Notes: generated from the letters alone by a model not told the origin. Shown: positions 23,625 to 36,092, numbered from the stretch's first letter. The stretch is 64,000 nucleotides of DNA from Nectonema munidae (GCA_030549495.1 JAUIRK010000536.1:248001-312000); one strand, 5' to 3'. Made by a program: numbers and translations.

Positions 23625-23673
23625 CTGTTAATAAACTCTCTCGAAAAAGATCTTGCAGAGAGTTTATTAACAG
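23625..23673. repeat. Perfect 17-bp hairpin
   Basis: CTGTTAATAAACTCTCT at 23625-23641 and its exact reverse complement at 23657-23673, loop 15 nt. No terminator-like T run follows. It may be the core of a small inverted-repeat element. Confidence 0.7.
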
Positions 23674-23880
23674 ATATTGCTTAACTTTTCTTCTTGAGCC
23701 GTGCTTAGAAGCATTTAAAAATGGTCATCATCGCTATGGTAGGTTTTTGATTCAGCGTTAGTGAATAAAATTTCATTCTTGGATAATAAACTGCTGATGA
23801 GAAAGCTTTCTTCTTTGAGAGAGAGAGAGAATAAACTTTCCTTTAGCCAATTTTTCGTGACTTCTTTCAATTTTTGTAGT

Positions 23881-24021
23881 AAGGTAAAAGGTACCCCGTG
23901 GTGTTTTCATCAAGAATGCGCCGCTTGTATCGAACTATGAGGAAAGCAGGCTTGATGCGGAATCGAACCCAAGACCTTGAGTTATCGAATCCAGTATCTA
24001 ACCAACCCTACTCACGCCCCC
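23881..24021 (-). mobile_element. tRNA-derived SINE, family A
   Basis: Minus strand: GGGGGCGTGAGTAGGGTTGG, TTAGATACTGGATTCGATAA, CAAGGTCTTGGGTTCGATTC with the B box, then GCATCAAGCC, TCATAGTTCGATACAAGCGG and a GATGAAAACACC tail ending in GGTACC. About 140 bp and nearly complete. Confidence 0.8.
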
Positions 24022-24239
24022 TAAGTTAAGGACGTAATTTGATGACGTCAGTTTGGTAAAATTATTTTTGAAATCTATATAGCTGTCTTATATGTGATAG
24101 ATAAATGGTAACACTGTAAAATGTAATAACTTTTTTATAAGGGATATGGCAAAGTCTGTGTATTTCCATTTAAGTAAAGAGAAAATGAAGACTAAAAACA
24201 AAGTTGAATTCTCTCGACTTTTAAAAATGAAATTCTTAA

Positions 24240-24390
24240 GTTTCAAATTTTTGACTTTTGCGGTCTTTAACAAGAAATATGATACGAGAAATTAGACGAG
24301 TAGTTACCATTCGCATTTCACAAACTACTTTTTTCGACTTTCTCGTATCATAGTTCTTGATAAAGACCGCAAAGTTAGAAAATTTGAAAC
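24240..24390. repeat. Imperfect palindrome with 52-bp arms
   Basis: Arm 24240-24291 (starts GTTTCAAATTTTTGAC, ends ATGATACGAGAAA) is answered by inverted arm 24339-24390 with few mismatches; loop 47 nt, itself holding GTAGTT/AACTAC. It lies directly upstream of the Tigger-like relic, so it may be a separate MITE or part of that element's end. Confidence 0.75.
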
Positions 24391-24399
24391 TTCAATAAA

Positions 24400-25960
24400 G
24401 AGTTAAAAACAAATTTGGATATAAGGAGTTTCGGTTATAACAAAATTTTTGTGAGTCTCTACAAAAAAAATTAACGAGTGTTTAAAGATCGTTTTTAACC
24501 AATTTTCAAAAGTATTTTTCTAAAAAAATTTTGCAAAAATTCTAAAAAAAATTTAAAACTTTTAAACGCAATATTATTTTATTCCATTCATAAAAAAATT
24601 TTACTTCTAAATGTTTTTTTTGTATTTTAATCAAAAATAAAATTAATTATTATTAAAGTCTTTAGAGACTTGAGCGTGAGTATATTAAATGAAAAATTAT
24701 TGTATTGGTTTGTTGGGGTAGGATCTCAAAATCTTACATATAAACATATTGATTCTCTAGAATAAGGCTTCAGACTTTGAAAAAAGTTAAAAATGCAATC
24801 GAAATGTTCATCTTTATGGATATCAAGATGGAAAAGCAAACACGACGTATCTTATAATCAATTTCATGAGAAGCAGCTTCAGTTAGCCCAACTGTAGTCT
24901 CTGATTCGAAATGTTTTGTGTTACCGAATCTAATTAAAGAATATTCACCTAAAGATGTTTTCAATCTTGACGAAATGGGAATATTTTGGAAAGTTTAACA
25001 AAGTAAAATACTTGAGTTCAAGAGGAAAGCTTGTGTGGGATGTGGATTAAGCAAAGAAAGAATTTATATTTAAGTTGTAGCGAAAACTCTGATGATGATA
25101 CTGAAAATTACCCTCTACTTGATATATCCTAGATGTTAATAAAAAGATAAAAAAAATTCCTAATAAATTACTTTTTTAGATTAAGGGCATGTAGGACAAG
25201 AAAGATTTTTCAAGGTGGGAACAATTGTATTTGATAAAAATGGGAAAAAAACGAAAAGTCAAATTATTCATGGACAATTGCACTGCTCATACATGCTTGC
25301 ATGATTTAAGACGTCACTATAATTTATTTTTTACCAAAAAGAACGTCACAGCTTCAAATATGCGTTGTCGGTTTTAAAAAAAGTTTATAAATAAATTACA
25401 CCGGACAAAATTTCTGGAAAAAGTTTTTTAGATTTTGATGTATTCAAAAAAGATTTTAAATTCAGACTATTGGATCCAATTTTGCTGCTGAAAGACGCTT
25501 GGAATTGCGTAAGCGAAAGTTTAATCAATAATAATTTTTCTAATTGTGGGTTTATATTTCCAAGTATTATCACATAAAATATCACTCTCGATTGTCATGG
25601 AAATCAAATAAATGATATCATAAACTTGTGTGATGCTGAATAATGATAAATGATATCTTAGAGATGATGTGAAGAATTGGATAAATTAATAAAAATAAAA
25701 TTAGTGGATAAGAGTATTAAATTTGAAGAAACCACAACGGTTGTGCTAACTTGGTCACTTCTGATGTTAATTGATTTGGATTTGATGGAAATAGTGATTT
25801 CGACAACGATGAGGATGAAAATGATGGATCAGATGCGGAGCTACATAAGTTAATTACTAAAGCTGAAGCAAGAAAGGAACTTGAAATATACAACATATTT
25901 TTTGTTCTCAACGTGAGATTGAAGACTACTGATTGTACAAATTAGAAAAATATATATTTA
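24400..25960 (+). pseudogene. Tigger/pogo transposase relic
   Basis: Plus-strand fragments: IKEYSPKDVFNLDEMGIFW at about 24930-24990 with the first catalytic Asp; KRKACVGCGLSKERI near 25030; KRKVKLFMDNCTAHTC near 25250-25300 with the second Asp; LLDPILLLKDAWNCVSESL and INNNFSNCGF near 25470-25555. These are DDE-domain landmarks of Tigger-like transposases in the right order. An acidic C-terminal part lies near 25770-25900. Many stops make it non-functional. The N-terminal helix-turn-helix was not found. TIRs are not defined. Confidence 0.75.
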
Positions 25961-26349
25961 CTACATATTTTGAAAAACAAATAAAAATAAGTCATTTCTT
26001 TTCAAAATAAATGTGAAATTATTTTTAAATTTATTAGATAAATTTTAAAAGAATAAATTTTTTATCTCAACTTTTTTGATGATACAACAAATATTGTATT
26101 CGTTATATACGCTTTTAACAGTATATCATTGGATTATACATATTTTATTACATTAACACATCAAAAAAGATATCAAAAATGTATTGTGATAAATCATCTA
26201 AGACAACCTCTATCTTTATGTCACCCATCATTTTCAATTATCTGTTAATTCAATCCTTTGTCATATTGCAGTAAAAGGCAATTTTTTTAAAATTTATTTG
26301 TCTTAACCTAATGTTTATATTAGTAAGTCAATTAAAATCATCAGTCATT

Positions 26350-26730
<381 letters not shown>

Positions 26731-26960
26731 ACAACCCCTCATCATTATCACTATCCTTACCTTGAAGTTGTAAAACACATCTGATATGATATCTTATATA
26801 CTTTCTTCTACATCTGTTATAAACTTTAGAAGTTTCATTGGGTTTTTAGTAGTCCTAACTAAATCATCAAAATGCATGTCAAACTTGCCTTTTTCCTTCA
26901 ATACTTCTGTCGCATTACGTAAATAAGCAGAGACCTTTAAATTCAATGATACTCGCAGTG

Positions 26961-27194
26961 TCAAATGTCATTATTACTTTTATTGCAATACCCCATCACA
27001 AATGCACTTGGACTTGTTTCATGAAAGTAAATTTTGCTCTTTTCCTCTTTTATGGTAGAAGAAGATATAAGCCAAACATTAATTGAACCTCGACTTTGAA
27101 TCCTTACTCTCTTTGAATCGCCAAACATTCCATGATCATGAAAGGGTATTTTCAAAGCAAAGCTTTTTGGAAATGAAAGAAAACACTTCTTCAT
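26961..27194 (-). other. Unidentified open frame
   Basis: 77 codons, including KIPFHDHGMFGDSKRVRIQS and VWLISSSTIKEEKSKIYF. The amino-acid mix is protein-like, but there is no recognised domain or clear splice sites. It could be a gene fragment or chance. Confidence 0.2.
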
Positions 27195-27977
27195 TTTTTA
27201 AATAAGCTAGGTAAGTATTATTAGATATACGTCGAACTATAGGCCGCCTCATTTCAGGGGTGAGGAATTATATGACAAGTCCCAACTACATTTGTTTTAT
27301 CGGATTTTTCTTTTTTAATTTTTATATTATCTTTGAATTTTTTGTTTATTTTTTGTTATCCTTTGTTAAAATAAAAATTTTTGGTGAAGTAATAAAATAA
27401 TCTTTTTTTCATAAAATAGATTTTATTCTAAAAAAACTTAATAAAAATTTGAAAAATTTGAAAAAAATTTATTTAAAACAAATTTGAAATATTTATTTGC
27501 TAAGAGGTCTTATGGCTTATGTGTGTTTTAACAAAATTTTTTTTCCCTAAGATGCACATATTTAGTGACAATTTTTCATCCATGTATGCTTGATTGAAGA
27601 GTGGCTAATTCAGTGTGTGGACTGAATGTTGATATTTTAAATGTAGACACGGAAAATGCCAAAAATTTCTTAGGTGTTAAAAATGTCGTCGAAATTGAAA
27701 ATGACATAAAAAGAGGTGTAAAAAGTTATAAAAATAAAATTAGCATATGTTAGTTTGTTGATAGTAGTTAAACAATAATAATTAGCAAGTTAGTCAATTA
27801 TAATTTAGTTAAGCAGGTTCAAATATTGGTCACTTTTTTGTATTTCTTTATTAGTGCATTGGCGTTTAGTCTTACAACGTCTTTTTCATGAGGGTATATA
27901 GTGAAATTCCTTTACATTATTTTAGATTAACTTTTTTTGACATTCATCACAGGATTAGAAAGGAAATCATTGGTTAC

Positions 27978-28000
27978 GAGAGAGAGAGAGAGAGAGAGAG
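27978..28000 (+). repeat. (GA)n microsatellite
   Basis: Twenty-three bases of alternating GA. A second tract lies at 28116-28133. Confidence 0.9.
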
Positions 28001-28115
28001 AAGTGATATATAAATGACCGATATATGGGATGTGCATTTACACATTAAAATTTGATGCCGCGATTTAAGCACATTGAAGAGGTAAGCGATTTATTTAGCC
28101 TTGAATTTTAAAGAA

Positions 28116-28133
28116 AGAGAGAGAGAGAGAGAG
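28116..28133 (+). repeat. (GA)n microsatellite
   Basis: Short GA tract, 115 bases after the first. Confidence 0.85.
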
Positions 28134-28379
28134 TGACCATCAAGATCATGGAAAACTTGTCATCATCTTGAAATACTTTGATCTTGAATAGCAAAGAAAA
28201 CACTCTCATATCAAACACGTGTACAGGGAGAGTGAATTGTTTTTCCTGAGTTTTTGAGAAGATTCATCAATCCCTTTAACCAAAGAGTATCAAAGAGACT
28301 AAGTCTAAAAATAACAACTTTTTAAAAGGAAAAATTGAGATTAAAAAAGCATTAAAACTTTTTATTAAGGCATTTATCT

Positions 28380-28645
28380 CAATTTATAATAATATTTCAC
28401 CTCACAAAGCCTGCCTGCATCCATTCGAAGAAGATCGCACGCACACAAGCGATGTGTATATGAACGCGCGACATATGAGAAGAGGAACGCCATGCGTCGT
28501 GCCACGGCGGCTGAGACCTTGAAATTCGAAGGCGCATCCGAATGTTTCTGAAGATGAAGAGAAGGAGTTAAGCCTCTTCTGTTTTTCTGTAAAGTTTTTA
28601 ATCTGCCTGCTCTTTTTCTGCCTTTGTATCTCCTCATCTCATCCA
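28380..28645 (-). other. CpG-richer patch with possible first exon
   Basis: Locally GC- and CpG-rich (GATCGCACGCACACAAGCG, GAACGCGCGACATATG, CATGCGTCGTGCCACGGCGG) in AT-rich surroundings. On the minus strand an open frame of 90 codons runs through it and meets a possible donor (GAG/GTGAAA) near 28403. A CCAAT and AT-rich sequence lie at 28660-28690. It could be a promoter with first exon of a minus-strand gene, but no matching downstream exon was found. Confidence 0.25.
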
Positions 28646-30004
28646 TGTGATGTTTTTAAAGGAAACCAATAAAATATAAAATAATATTATTTTTGCGTCA
28701 TATTATTATATCCTTTGTTAAAGTCGTGCTAATTCCTCTCAAAAACATGATTGCTTCTTCTTCCTACAATGTTTTTGTCTGATTATTATATTTCATGTAG
28801 AAGCAAAGTTTTCAAATTACAACATAATCTCCTTTCCTTCCCTTGACATCATCTTATCTTGACGAAATCTTCTTCCTGTCATATCTTCATTCCGCCTGCC
28901 AATCCGCTATCTCTTTAATGCAATCTTTCGCCATCCGACTAGTCATTTTTTTGCTCACAGGTATGTAGTGTATCCTAACTATAAGTCAAATGATTGCTAT
29001 AACTAAAAATATTTTTTTATAATTTTTTTCACAAACACTCTGAAAATTTATCTTTAAATAGAGGATTGTATGACATCCACATCACCAATGATAAACACTG
29101 AACTTTTGTTATCCAGTAAAAACTGAGGTGAAAGGTTAAGGTTATTTTTAGGATTATACAATCATGTTTTATAATTTAACGCTTCATTTTTCGAAGGGCT
29201 TCTTTTTGGAAAAATTAAAAACACTTTAATAAATGCATCTATCTTCACGGATAAAACGTTTTGGCCTTATTTTGGGAAAGCGTTGAGAGTGGCCAGGATT
29301 TAACTGCTGAAATTTTTTTCTGAAATTTAAAAGGACTCATGAAAAATAAGGAATCTATACTCACCTGGGAGTATTTTATGAATTCTTCAGTTAGAATCCC
29401 GACAATCCAGAAAGTTAGAACATATCGTAATCCTTATTAATGACAAATTATGGACATCGATCCATTAATCAGATTTAGAGAATTCGCATGAACCAATTCC
29501 TAAAATGTATATTTTTTAGTAAAAAATTCTCCATTTTTCACGCCTACAAAACTTTATTAGTGCTATATCTTCAATCAATATATTTTCGGTAGGTCTGGCA
29601 ATTCAAACATATTTTTAATTGCAATAAAATATTTAATTTATATGGTTAATTTTATTCAATTAAAAATGAATTTCTTAACTATTTTCCTTTCCTCATTCTA
29701 TGTTCTATAGCGCAAAGTTTCTAATCTTGGTTACGGGGAACACATGTGTTCCGCGAAAGAGTGTTTGGGATTCCTTAAAAAGTTCATAGTATAAAATATT
29801 TAATAAACAGATTCTCAAATTTGGTAAATAACTATTAAAAATTGTAGTTAAGTAATCACAGATTGATATATTGTGTCATATATTTGGGCCACACACTGAG
29901 AGGTCAATAGCCGTGAATTATTAACTCAGGAAGAATCTGAAAATAAATATAGATCTACGCTTCCCCAAAATTTTTATAACTCATTTTTTTCTTGGTCCAC
30001 CCTT

Positions 30005-30660
30005 ATAACTAAGGTCAACAAAATTTGACATAGAAATTTTTCAAAAATTGACCTAACGATCTCAAAATGTTAACTTTATTTGTAAAAAAAGCGACATAAA
30101 ATATAATTCTATTATCACTTTTGTTAATTATTATTATTATTATTGTAAGATACCAGATAATATTTTAGGGTGTTCTCTTTAGAAAAGAGGCTATCTTTGG
30201 ACACCAGAGAAATTTTTCTTTCCCTTGTCTATTATCTGTGCTAGAGTCCTTTTTTCATATGATCCTTATTTATACCACATACAGTATCTTCAAATGAAAA
30301 TATTTCTATATAAATCAATTGTGTCCTTCATTGTTAGATTCAAAGATTACGTTTTTCATTTTAGGTATGTGACAGAATTGATGAGTGAACATTTTCATCT
30401 ATATTAAAAATGAATATATTCCTTAGTTGGTATGTAAAAGATCATCCCAAATTGTTAAATACTTGCTCTTTGCTTGCTAACTTCTTGAATTTTTAACAAG
30501 ACCTATATTACTTGCAAAAAATGGACTATTAAAAAAGTTGAGCAATTTTGTGAAAAGTTGTTGACCCAATATTTTGAGCTTCTTGTACACAAACTTCATA
30601 AAATAAGATTATTTACGTGTTTTAGAATAAGTGCTATTAGAATTCAAAAGCTATCGCTCC
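30005..30660 (+). repeat. Dispersed repeat, copy 1
   Basis: Shares blocks with 35095-35485 in the same order: AAAAATTGACCTAACGATCT, AAATTGTTAAATACTTG with CTTTG, and AAAATAAGATTATTTACGTG followed by TTTTAGAATAAGTGCTATT. Unclassified; the copy contains an (ATT)n stretch at 30124-30144. Confidence 0.65.
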
Positions 30661-30899
30661 AGCGACAGTCATGTTTCCAAGCTTAGTTTCAAATCAATCT
30701 AAAATGGTTCAAAAATTTATATTTACATTCATTCATGATTCAGGGAGGAACTTTATCATTTTTGCGATAAAATATGATCATCCATATTTAAATGAGTGTG
30801 ATATGACCTTACTCACCTTTTGCTTATGTTCACCAAGGGAATAAGCTTCTTTAGATTCATTTTTAAAATAATAATGTTCTGTTTAGCTTAAATTCTTTT

Positions 30900-31005
30900 A
30901 CTCGCGCACATATGGCCGAAGAACTTTTGGCTAGCGAAAGTTTGTCTGAAAAATAATTTGGCCAATAGACATTTGGTTGAAGCACAATTTTTCTGAAAGT
31001 GTAGT
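30900..31005. repeat. CATTTGGCCGAA-type repeat fragment
   Basis: ATATGGCCGAAGAACTTTTG, AATTTGGCCAATAGACATTT and GGTTGAAGCAC are diverged units of the same motif that forms the ends of the element at 60498-61216. Confidence 0.5.
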
Positions 31006-31288
31006 AAACGAAGCTATTAGATTTCGCCCGGTCTTAATTAGTTTGCGAGCTTGTTAGTTATGTAATTTTTCACTTTGTTGATTCCTTGGTTAGTTTGTTA
31101 TTCTGTTAGTTAGTGTTAGAGCTATTGTTGAAGTTTTCTATTAACATTTTCAGATATTTTTTATCATTCTTTTGTCATGCAACTCCTTGATATATATTTT
31201 TGTCACTCATTTGTCGATCACTATTTTGTGTCACTTTTTTACCATGTTATCGTTTTTATAAAGTAAAATAAATAAATGGAATTTGATA

Positions 31289-31302
31289 TATATATATATA
31301 CA
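31289..31302. repeat. (AT)n microsatellite
   Basis: ATATATATATATA run. Confidence 0.8.
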
Positions 31303-31803
31303 AATTAACCATAAATTAAAATTTGTTTTTATTCAATTAAAAATTTGAATATACATTTTCTAAGACAATATGAAAAATCGATTTACTTAATTTTTAAAAT
31401 AACCGATTTTTATGAATCTTTTGTATGGACACTCTTTTTAGATTTGCTAATTTTTCTCATTCATTTGTCTTGTCACTCTTAATTTTTGTCATTCTTGTGA
31501 TTTGTCAGTCTTTTCGATTTTATCATTTTTTGTCACTTTTTGATTTGTCACTCTTTTGAATTTTAGAATTTTTTCTCAAGCTTTATTATGATTAGAACAA
31601 ATAAAAAAAGTTAAATACAGTTTATACCATGCACTTTTAGAATGATTTTTGCAAATAAAATTTGAACATTTCGGGCATCTTTTTTTGTGTTGTTCCTTCT
31701 TCACAATCTTGACAAACAAATAGAAGAAAGACCTTTTAAAGCTTGATTGTACATCTGCATAATATTTGCTAAAAGTTCATGAAAATTTTACTTAAATAAT
31801 CAG

Positions 31804-31989
31804 TTTATGATATCAGATCTCTTACCCTCATGCATTCTTTTAGTTAAACGAAATGAGAGATTTTTATTATTGGAAACTATTATTAAAAAAAAAATTAGAT
31901 TGGCAGCATGTTTAGGATTAACAGATCTTAAAAATGTACACTTAATAGATCAAATCTCGTGTCATTTTAGTCATGGTCATTTCATAAAG
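31804..31989 (+). CDS. Orphan exon-like segment, unidentified protein
   Basis: Bounded by an AG acceptor (AATAATCAG, ending 31803) and a GT donor (GTTAGT from 31990; GTATGG at 31994 is an alternative). 62 codons, phase 0: FMISDLLPSCILLVKRNERF, LLLETIIKKKIRLAACLGLT, DLKNVHLIDQISCHFSHGHF, IK. The composition strongly resembles a real, conserved helical protein, but I cannot name the family. Possible continuation lies at 32106-32412. It could be a host gene, a pseudogene or part of a transposon. Confidence 0.4.
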
Positions 31990-32105
31990 GTTAGTATGGT
32001 GTCTTTCATTAGCGCTGTTGGTCTAGGAGGATCGTTCATTACATTCCTAATGTTTATTTTTTGAGTCCGTTCTTTAACAGCAGAATTTTGAGTCCAAGAA
32101 AAAAC

Positions 32106-32412
32106 AGTTTTATTGGGAGCAATCAAACCTTCCTTATCAATCACAACAAATGAAGAGGGAGAAGAAATAGAACTGGAAGAACAGGAACCAAATTTTGTTT
32201 CGGCTTGCTTCAGAGATATAAACCATAGCAGACTCAGAACTCATTTGAAATCGAAACGAAAAAAGTAAGAATAATCTATTAGGAATTAAAGAAATGTATG
32301 AGAATCTGCTGTGATACCGATTGGAGGAAAAGCTTACTATAAAAACGCAAGAAAAGAAGTGGGCTGAGAAAATGAGTATCACTGAAGAAAAAAATATGAA
32401 AGAGAACATATG
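32106..32412 (+). pseudogene. Possible continuation of the 31.8-kb gene, frames disagree
   Basis: In one plus frame: LLGAIKPSLSITTNEEGEEI, ELEEQEPNFVSACFRDINHS, RLRTHLKSKRKK, reaching a GTAAGA donor-like site at 32265. From 32275, in another frame, NNLLGIKEMYENLL, then after a stop YRLEEKLTIKTQEKKWAEKM and TEEKNMKENIW. The second half reads like an amphipathic coiled coil. Two adjoining protein-like frames suggest a decayed gene or an unrecognised intron. No family identified. Confidence 0.35.
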
Positions 32413-32906
32413 GTAAATACTTTATCCAGATTTGTTTATTCTTTTTTTTTTATTATTATTTGAAAAATCGCACACAAGCACCACCTTGTCGTTAATGATG
32501 GTTCTTTTGATAAACCTGCCACCCTTTCGTTATAGGGAATGAAAAATTCAATGTTAATTTGTGATAGATGGTGTTAATAACTACAAGTAAATTATATCTG
32601 AAAAATCTAGGAGTTAATTAAATTTTTGCAATCATGACTGACTTTTATTATGAAATTAAATTCGATATATTAATTATTCAGAGGGAATGTTTGTTTTGTA
32701 TGTTAATATATCTTACTGTATATTGCATTAATTTAATTTAATATATTTAATATATATTAATATCATTTTATTTTATTGCTTTATAATTTATAATTAAAAT
32801 TAATATATATTACTTTTTTTTAATCTGAATATTCTTTGCTTTGATTTGCAGAAAAAAGGCATAGAATGAGAGGTTATTTCTAAAGAGTTTCTTCACACTT
32901 TTCGTT

Positions 32907-33042
32907 GAGGGACATTTGGTCGAATGAACTTGTTATGGAATGACTATTTCGTGGAAAAACGTTTCGTTCAACAGTTTTTTTGTAAAAAAAGTTTTTGTAA
33001 AAGGTCCATTCGAATAATTGTCCTTTGGCTAAATGTCTGCCA
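32907..33042. mobile_element. Short foldback-like element of the CATTTGG family
   Basis: Left GAGGGACATTTGGTCGAATG and right GTCCTTTGGCTAAATGTCTG are inverted relative to each other around about 100 bp. Same terminal motif as 60498-61216, much shorter. Confidence 0.5.
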
Positions 33043-33335
33043 ACCAAAAGTTTATGTTTTTTTGAATAAATAAAATTCCATTGAAAAAACAAATTTTTTT
33101 TATGCTCTTATAAAATGGTTTACCCCCACAATTTATTGCTTAAAAAGAGTGCAATGTGTAAAATCTGCAATCAAATGAAACATCTTAGTTTGGAGAAACT
33201 TCATTCACCAATTCCTTTAATCTTTTTCATTATGAAATAAAATATAATATGAATGTCTGAGTGGAGTTGTGAATAATCTCGCTTTGATCCTCAATTGTCT
33301 CCTTTTCCAATTCCTGCATTTCAATTTCACTAGTC

Positions 33336-33431
33336 ATAGCACAACTGTTATAAAGTGTCATCCTCGAATACTGCCAAGCCCAATGGGTCAGCAGCAGTCA
33401 TCCAAAAAAAGCATGCAAAAAAAGCGGGTAA
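33336..33431 (+). CDS. Orphan exon-like segment
   Basis: After a pyrimidine-rich TTTCACTAG acceptor: SHSTTVIKCHPRILPSPMGQ, QQSSKKSMQKKR, ending at a possible GTAATC donor. A basic, low-complexity tail of this kind often ends a nuclear protein. At 33839-33873 a short acidic run LESDDDEEEF and stop follow an AG acceptor, but in a phase that does not match this exon. Linkage to the 31.8-kb segment is unproven. Confidence 0.25.
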
Positions 33432-34009
33432 TCAATTTTGGAAAATCAATCAATAACTGAATTGTTTTTACCTGTTGCATTTCCCTTCCATTTTAAAATA
33501 ACTCAGCGAATTATTAAATTTAAAAACTCTTTCACACACACTGTCCCATAAAATAAAAGGCGTTTGCTTCAATGTCTAAAGCTGATTGATTGTAAAAGAT
33601 CAGCAATCGATTAATTTTGAGAACTTGAGCTTGAAATGGTTGATTCATTTGAACAGAGAAAAAGGGGACGGCTTTAGATAATTGATACTTAATTAACTTA
33701 ATATCAACAAATCTTGGGCGTTTAAAGGAAGGGCGTTTTATATTACACTGCAAGTTAGTCTGTTCTTTTGAGTAAAAATTCTAAATTATAATTGATCTCA
33801 TAAAAAAAGCTTAAAATTAAACATGTATTCTGTAAAGGTTCCTCGAATCTGACGATGATGAAGAAGAATTCTAAGAAGTCGTTAACGTTTCTTCGTTTTG
33901 CAGAAAATTTTTTGACTCTTTAGATCGCATTTGCGCTTTTCGTTATCTCTATCCTTTGAATTGCTTCATTTGCTTTTTGCTAACTTGGCTTCTTTGAAAG
34001 AGGCTTTAA

Positions 34010-34140
34010 CCCGTTTAAGACCAAGCAAAGCAGACGATATCTAAAAAAAACGCAGACGATTTATATTCAAAGTCATTGAAAAAAGCAGACGAAGATGAAA
34101 TTACTTATGTTCCAAAATAAGAACATTGGTCGTAAATGGG
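34010..34140 (+). mobile_element. piggyBac-type MITE, copy 2
   Basis: 131 bp starting CCCGTTTAAGACCAAGCAAA after TTAA (34006-34009) and ending CGTAAATGGG, followed by TTAT, a one-base decay of the target. Interior nearly identical to copies at 11070 and 40846. Confidence 0.85.
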
Positions 34141-35094
34141 TTATAACACTCTAACCACTATTATAAATGTATGCAAGCTTATTTTCTTCTTAAAGATTAT
34201 TAGTTTGAAACTAAGTCCGAGGGGCGCAGTATCTGAATTCATACTTCGTTTATAAAACATTAAGCGAAAATTTTCCAATGATGCTAATAAAATCAAAAAC
34301 TTGAGGAGGAGGGGGGAGAGTCTGAGCTCTTTCCAATTTTTGAATTTGTTCTGAATCCTCGTCCCGCAACTATTAATCTATTAGCTTATTATTTTCCTAC
34401 TCCTCCATGCAATTAGCTCTACTCTCTTCAATTTATTTTGGTAACATTTTTTTTACATTTAACGTCTATTGCGCATTATACTTTCTCCAATTAGTACAAC
34501 TTCGCAATGAGAATCTGGATGGAAAAAAGGGATGTTTATATTGCTTTAGCAAATCATTTATAATATAGAATATTTAAAAAATACTTAAATAAGTACTGGT
34601 AATCCTTCACTCAACAGGACTTAAATTTGTATGCTTTGAATTAGGATCGCTTCATTGCTTTGAGCTTAACAAAACTTTGAAAACTAATTTCAAATTTTTT
34701 TTAGAAATGCTTATAAGATCATTGAACCTATAGGAAATTTTCTGGTCTATAGATTCCAATCGATCAAAATACACTCAACATTTTTGACACTTTCTCTTCA
34801 AACTCAAAAGTACCCCAGGAGGATTTTGCTATAAGTATTTTTTCAGAGCTAACTTTATAGATCTATTTTTAAAATACAAAAGTTAAAAATGTCCAATTTT
34901 GACTTATTTTTGATCTACAATACTTAAAGATAAAAATATGTCAGTGTCAATGACCTCAAATTTTTTTTAAAGATGTTTTCAACGGGGAAAAAGGAAATCG
35001 ATCCAAAATCGGCACAAGAGTGTTTAAATTAAGTCTGAACCCTTACCCTTTCCTAGTTCCCCTTCTAGATATTGATGTATTTTTGAAGAGCAAT

Positions 35095-35485
35095 GACTAG
35101 GGACAACAAAAGTTGACCTATAAATCCTTCAAAAATTGACCTAACGATCTCAAAAAGTGACTATAATTCTATAATCTATAATTACTAATACTAATCAATA
35201 CTAATTATTATTAATTAAAAATGATGAAGTCAAATAATTATAAAAATTAAGTATATTTTTTATTTGCTTTGTAAACTTTTCTGTATATAAAAGCAATTCC
35301 AAAATTGTTAAATACTTGTTCTTTGTTTGTTAACTTGTTAAAATATTCCGCAATCTAGATTACGTACAATAAATAGATAATAATTAAAAATTGATCTTAA
35401 TAACTTAGGCTTCTTTTACACAAATTCCATAAAATAAGATTATTTACGTGTTTTAGAATAAGTGCTATTGGAATTCAAGAGTTGA
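35095..35485 (+). repeat. Dispersed repeat, copy 2
   Basis: Same-orientation partner of 30005-30660 but shorter, with internal sequence missing between the shared blocks. Confidence 0.65.
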
Positions 35486-36052
35486 CTTCATTGACACTTT
35501 TAACTGTCCTAATAATAACTAATCAAATCACTGAATCAAGCATCACTCAAAGCAAAATGTTTTACTTTTGTCAAATTTCATTTTATAATTCGTTTTTTGC
35601 TTATATTGTCAATTTCAGCTGTAATATTTTCAGAACACCCACCTATAATATCTGCTAAGGATTAAGACATAGGAATATTAAGAATAGTACATCTTGACAT
35701 TTATATGTAATGATGATACACTTTCATTTGAGACATATGTTGAAATCGCATGTAATTAAATTGTTTTAATTCATTCCGCATATTTAAAATTTAGGTAGAG
35801 TTATAACATTTTATATTTAAATAAATATAATTTATTTTCTGTAGCAATAAAATAATTAATGATCCTTGCCTCCCCCATGAAAGAGAGTAAGGGAATCCTA
35901 GAAGCATCTCATTTGACTGCGTCAGAATCCTGGGATAGTGGCATTTGACTGCTTTGTTCTACCTCTTTAAATAATGATAATGGAGATGGCACAGTTTTGC
36001 AAATAATATCTTTAATTTCATCTTCTCCATTTACTTCGATGATAGACGAAGG

Positions 36053-36092
36053 TAAGAGGGGGAGGGGGAGAGGGGAGGGGGAAGTGAGAGAA
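36053..36092 (+). other. G-rich tract with quadruplex potential
   Basis: AAGAGGGGGAGGGGGAGAGG followed by GGAGGGGGAAG: four runs of 4-5 G with loops of 1-3 bases, meeting the usual intramolecular G-quadruplex pattern. It stands out in AT-rich DNA. Confidence 0.6.

Noticed and set aside
23816-23831. Short GA tract as a regulatory GAGA site
   Set aside because: Simple repeat; no nearby gene to support a regulatory role.
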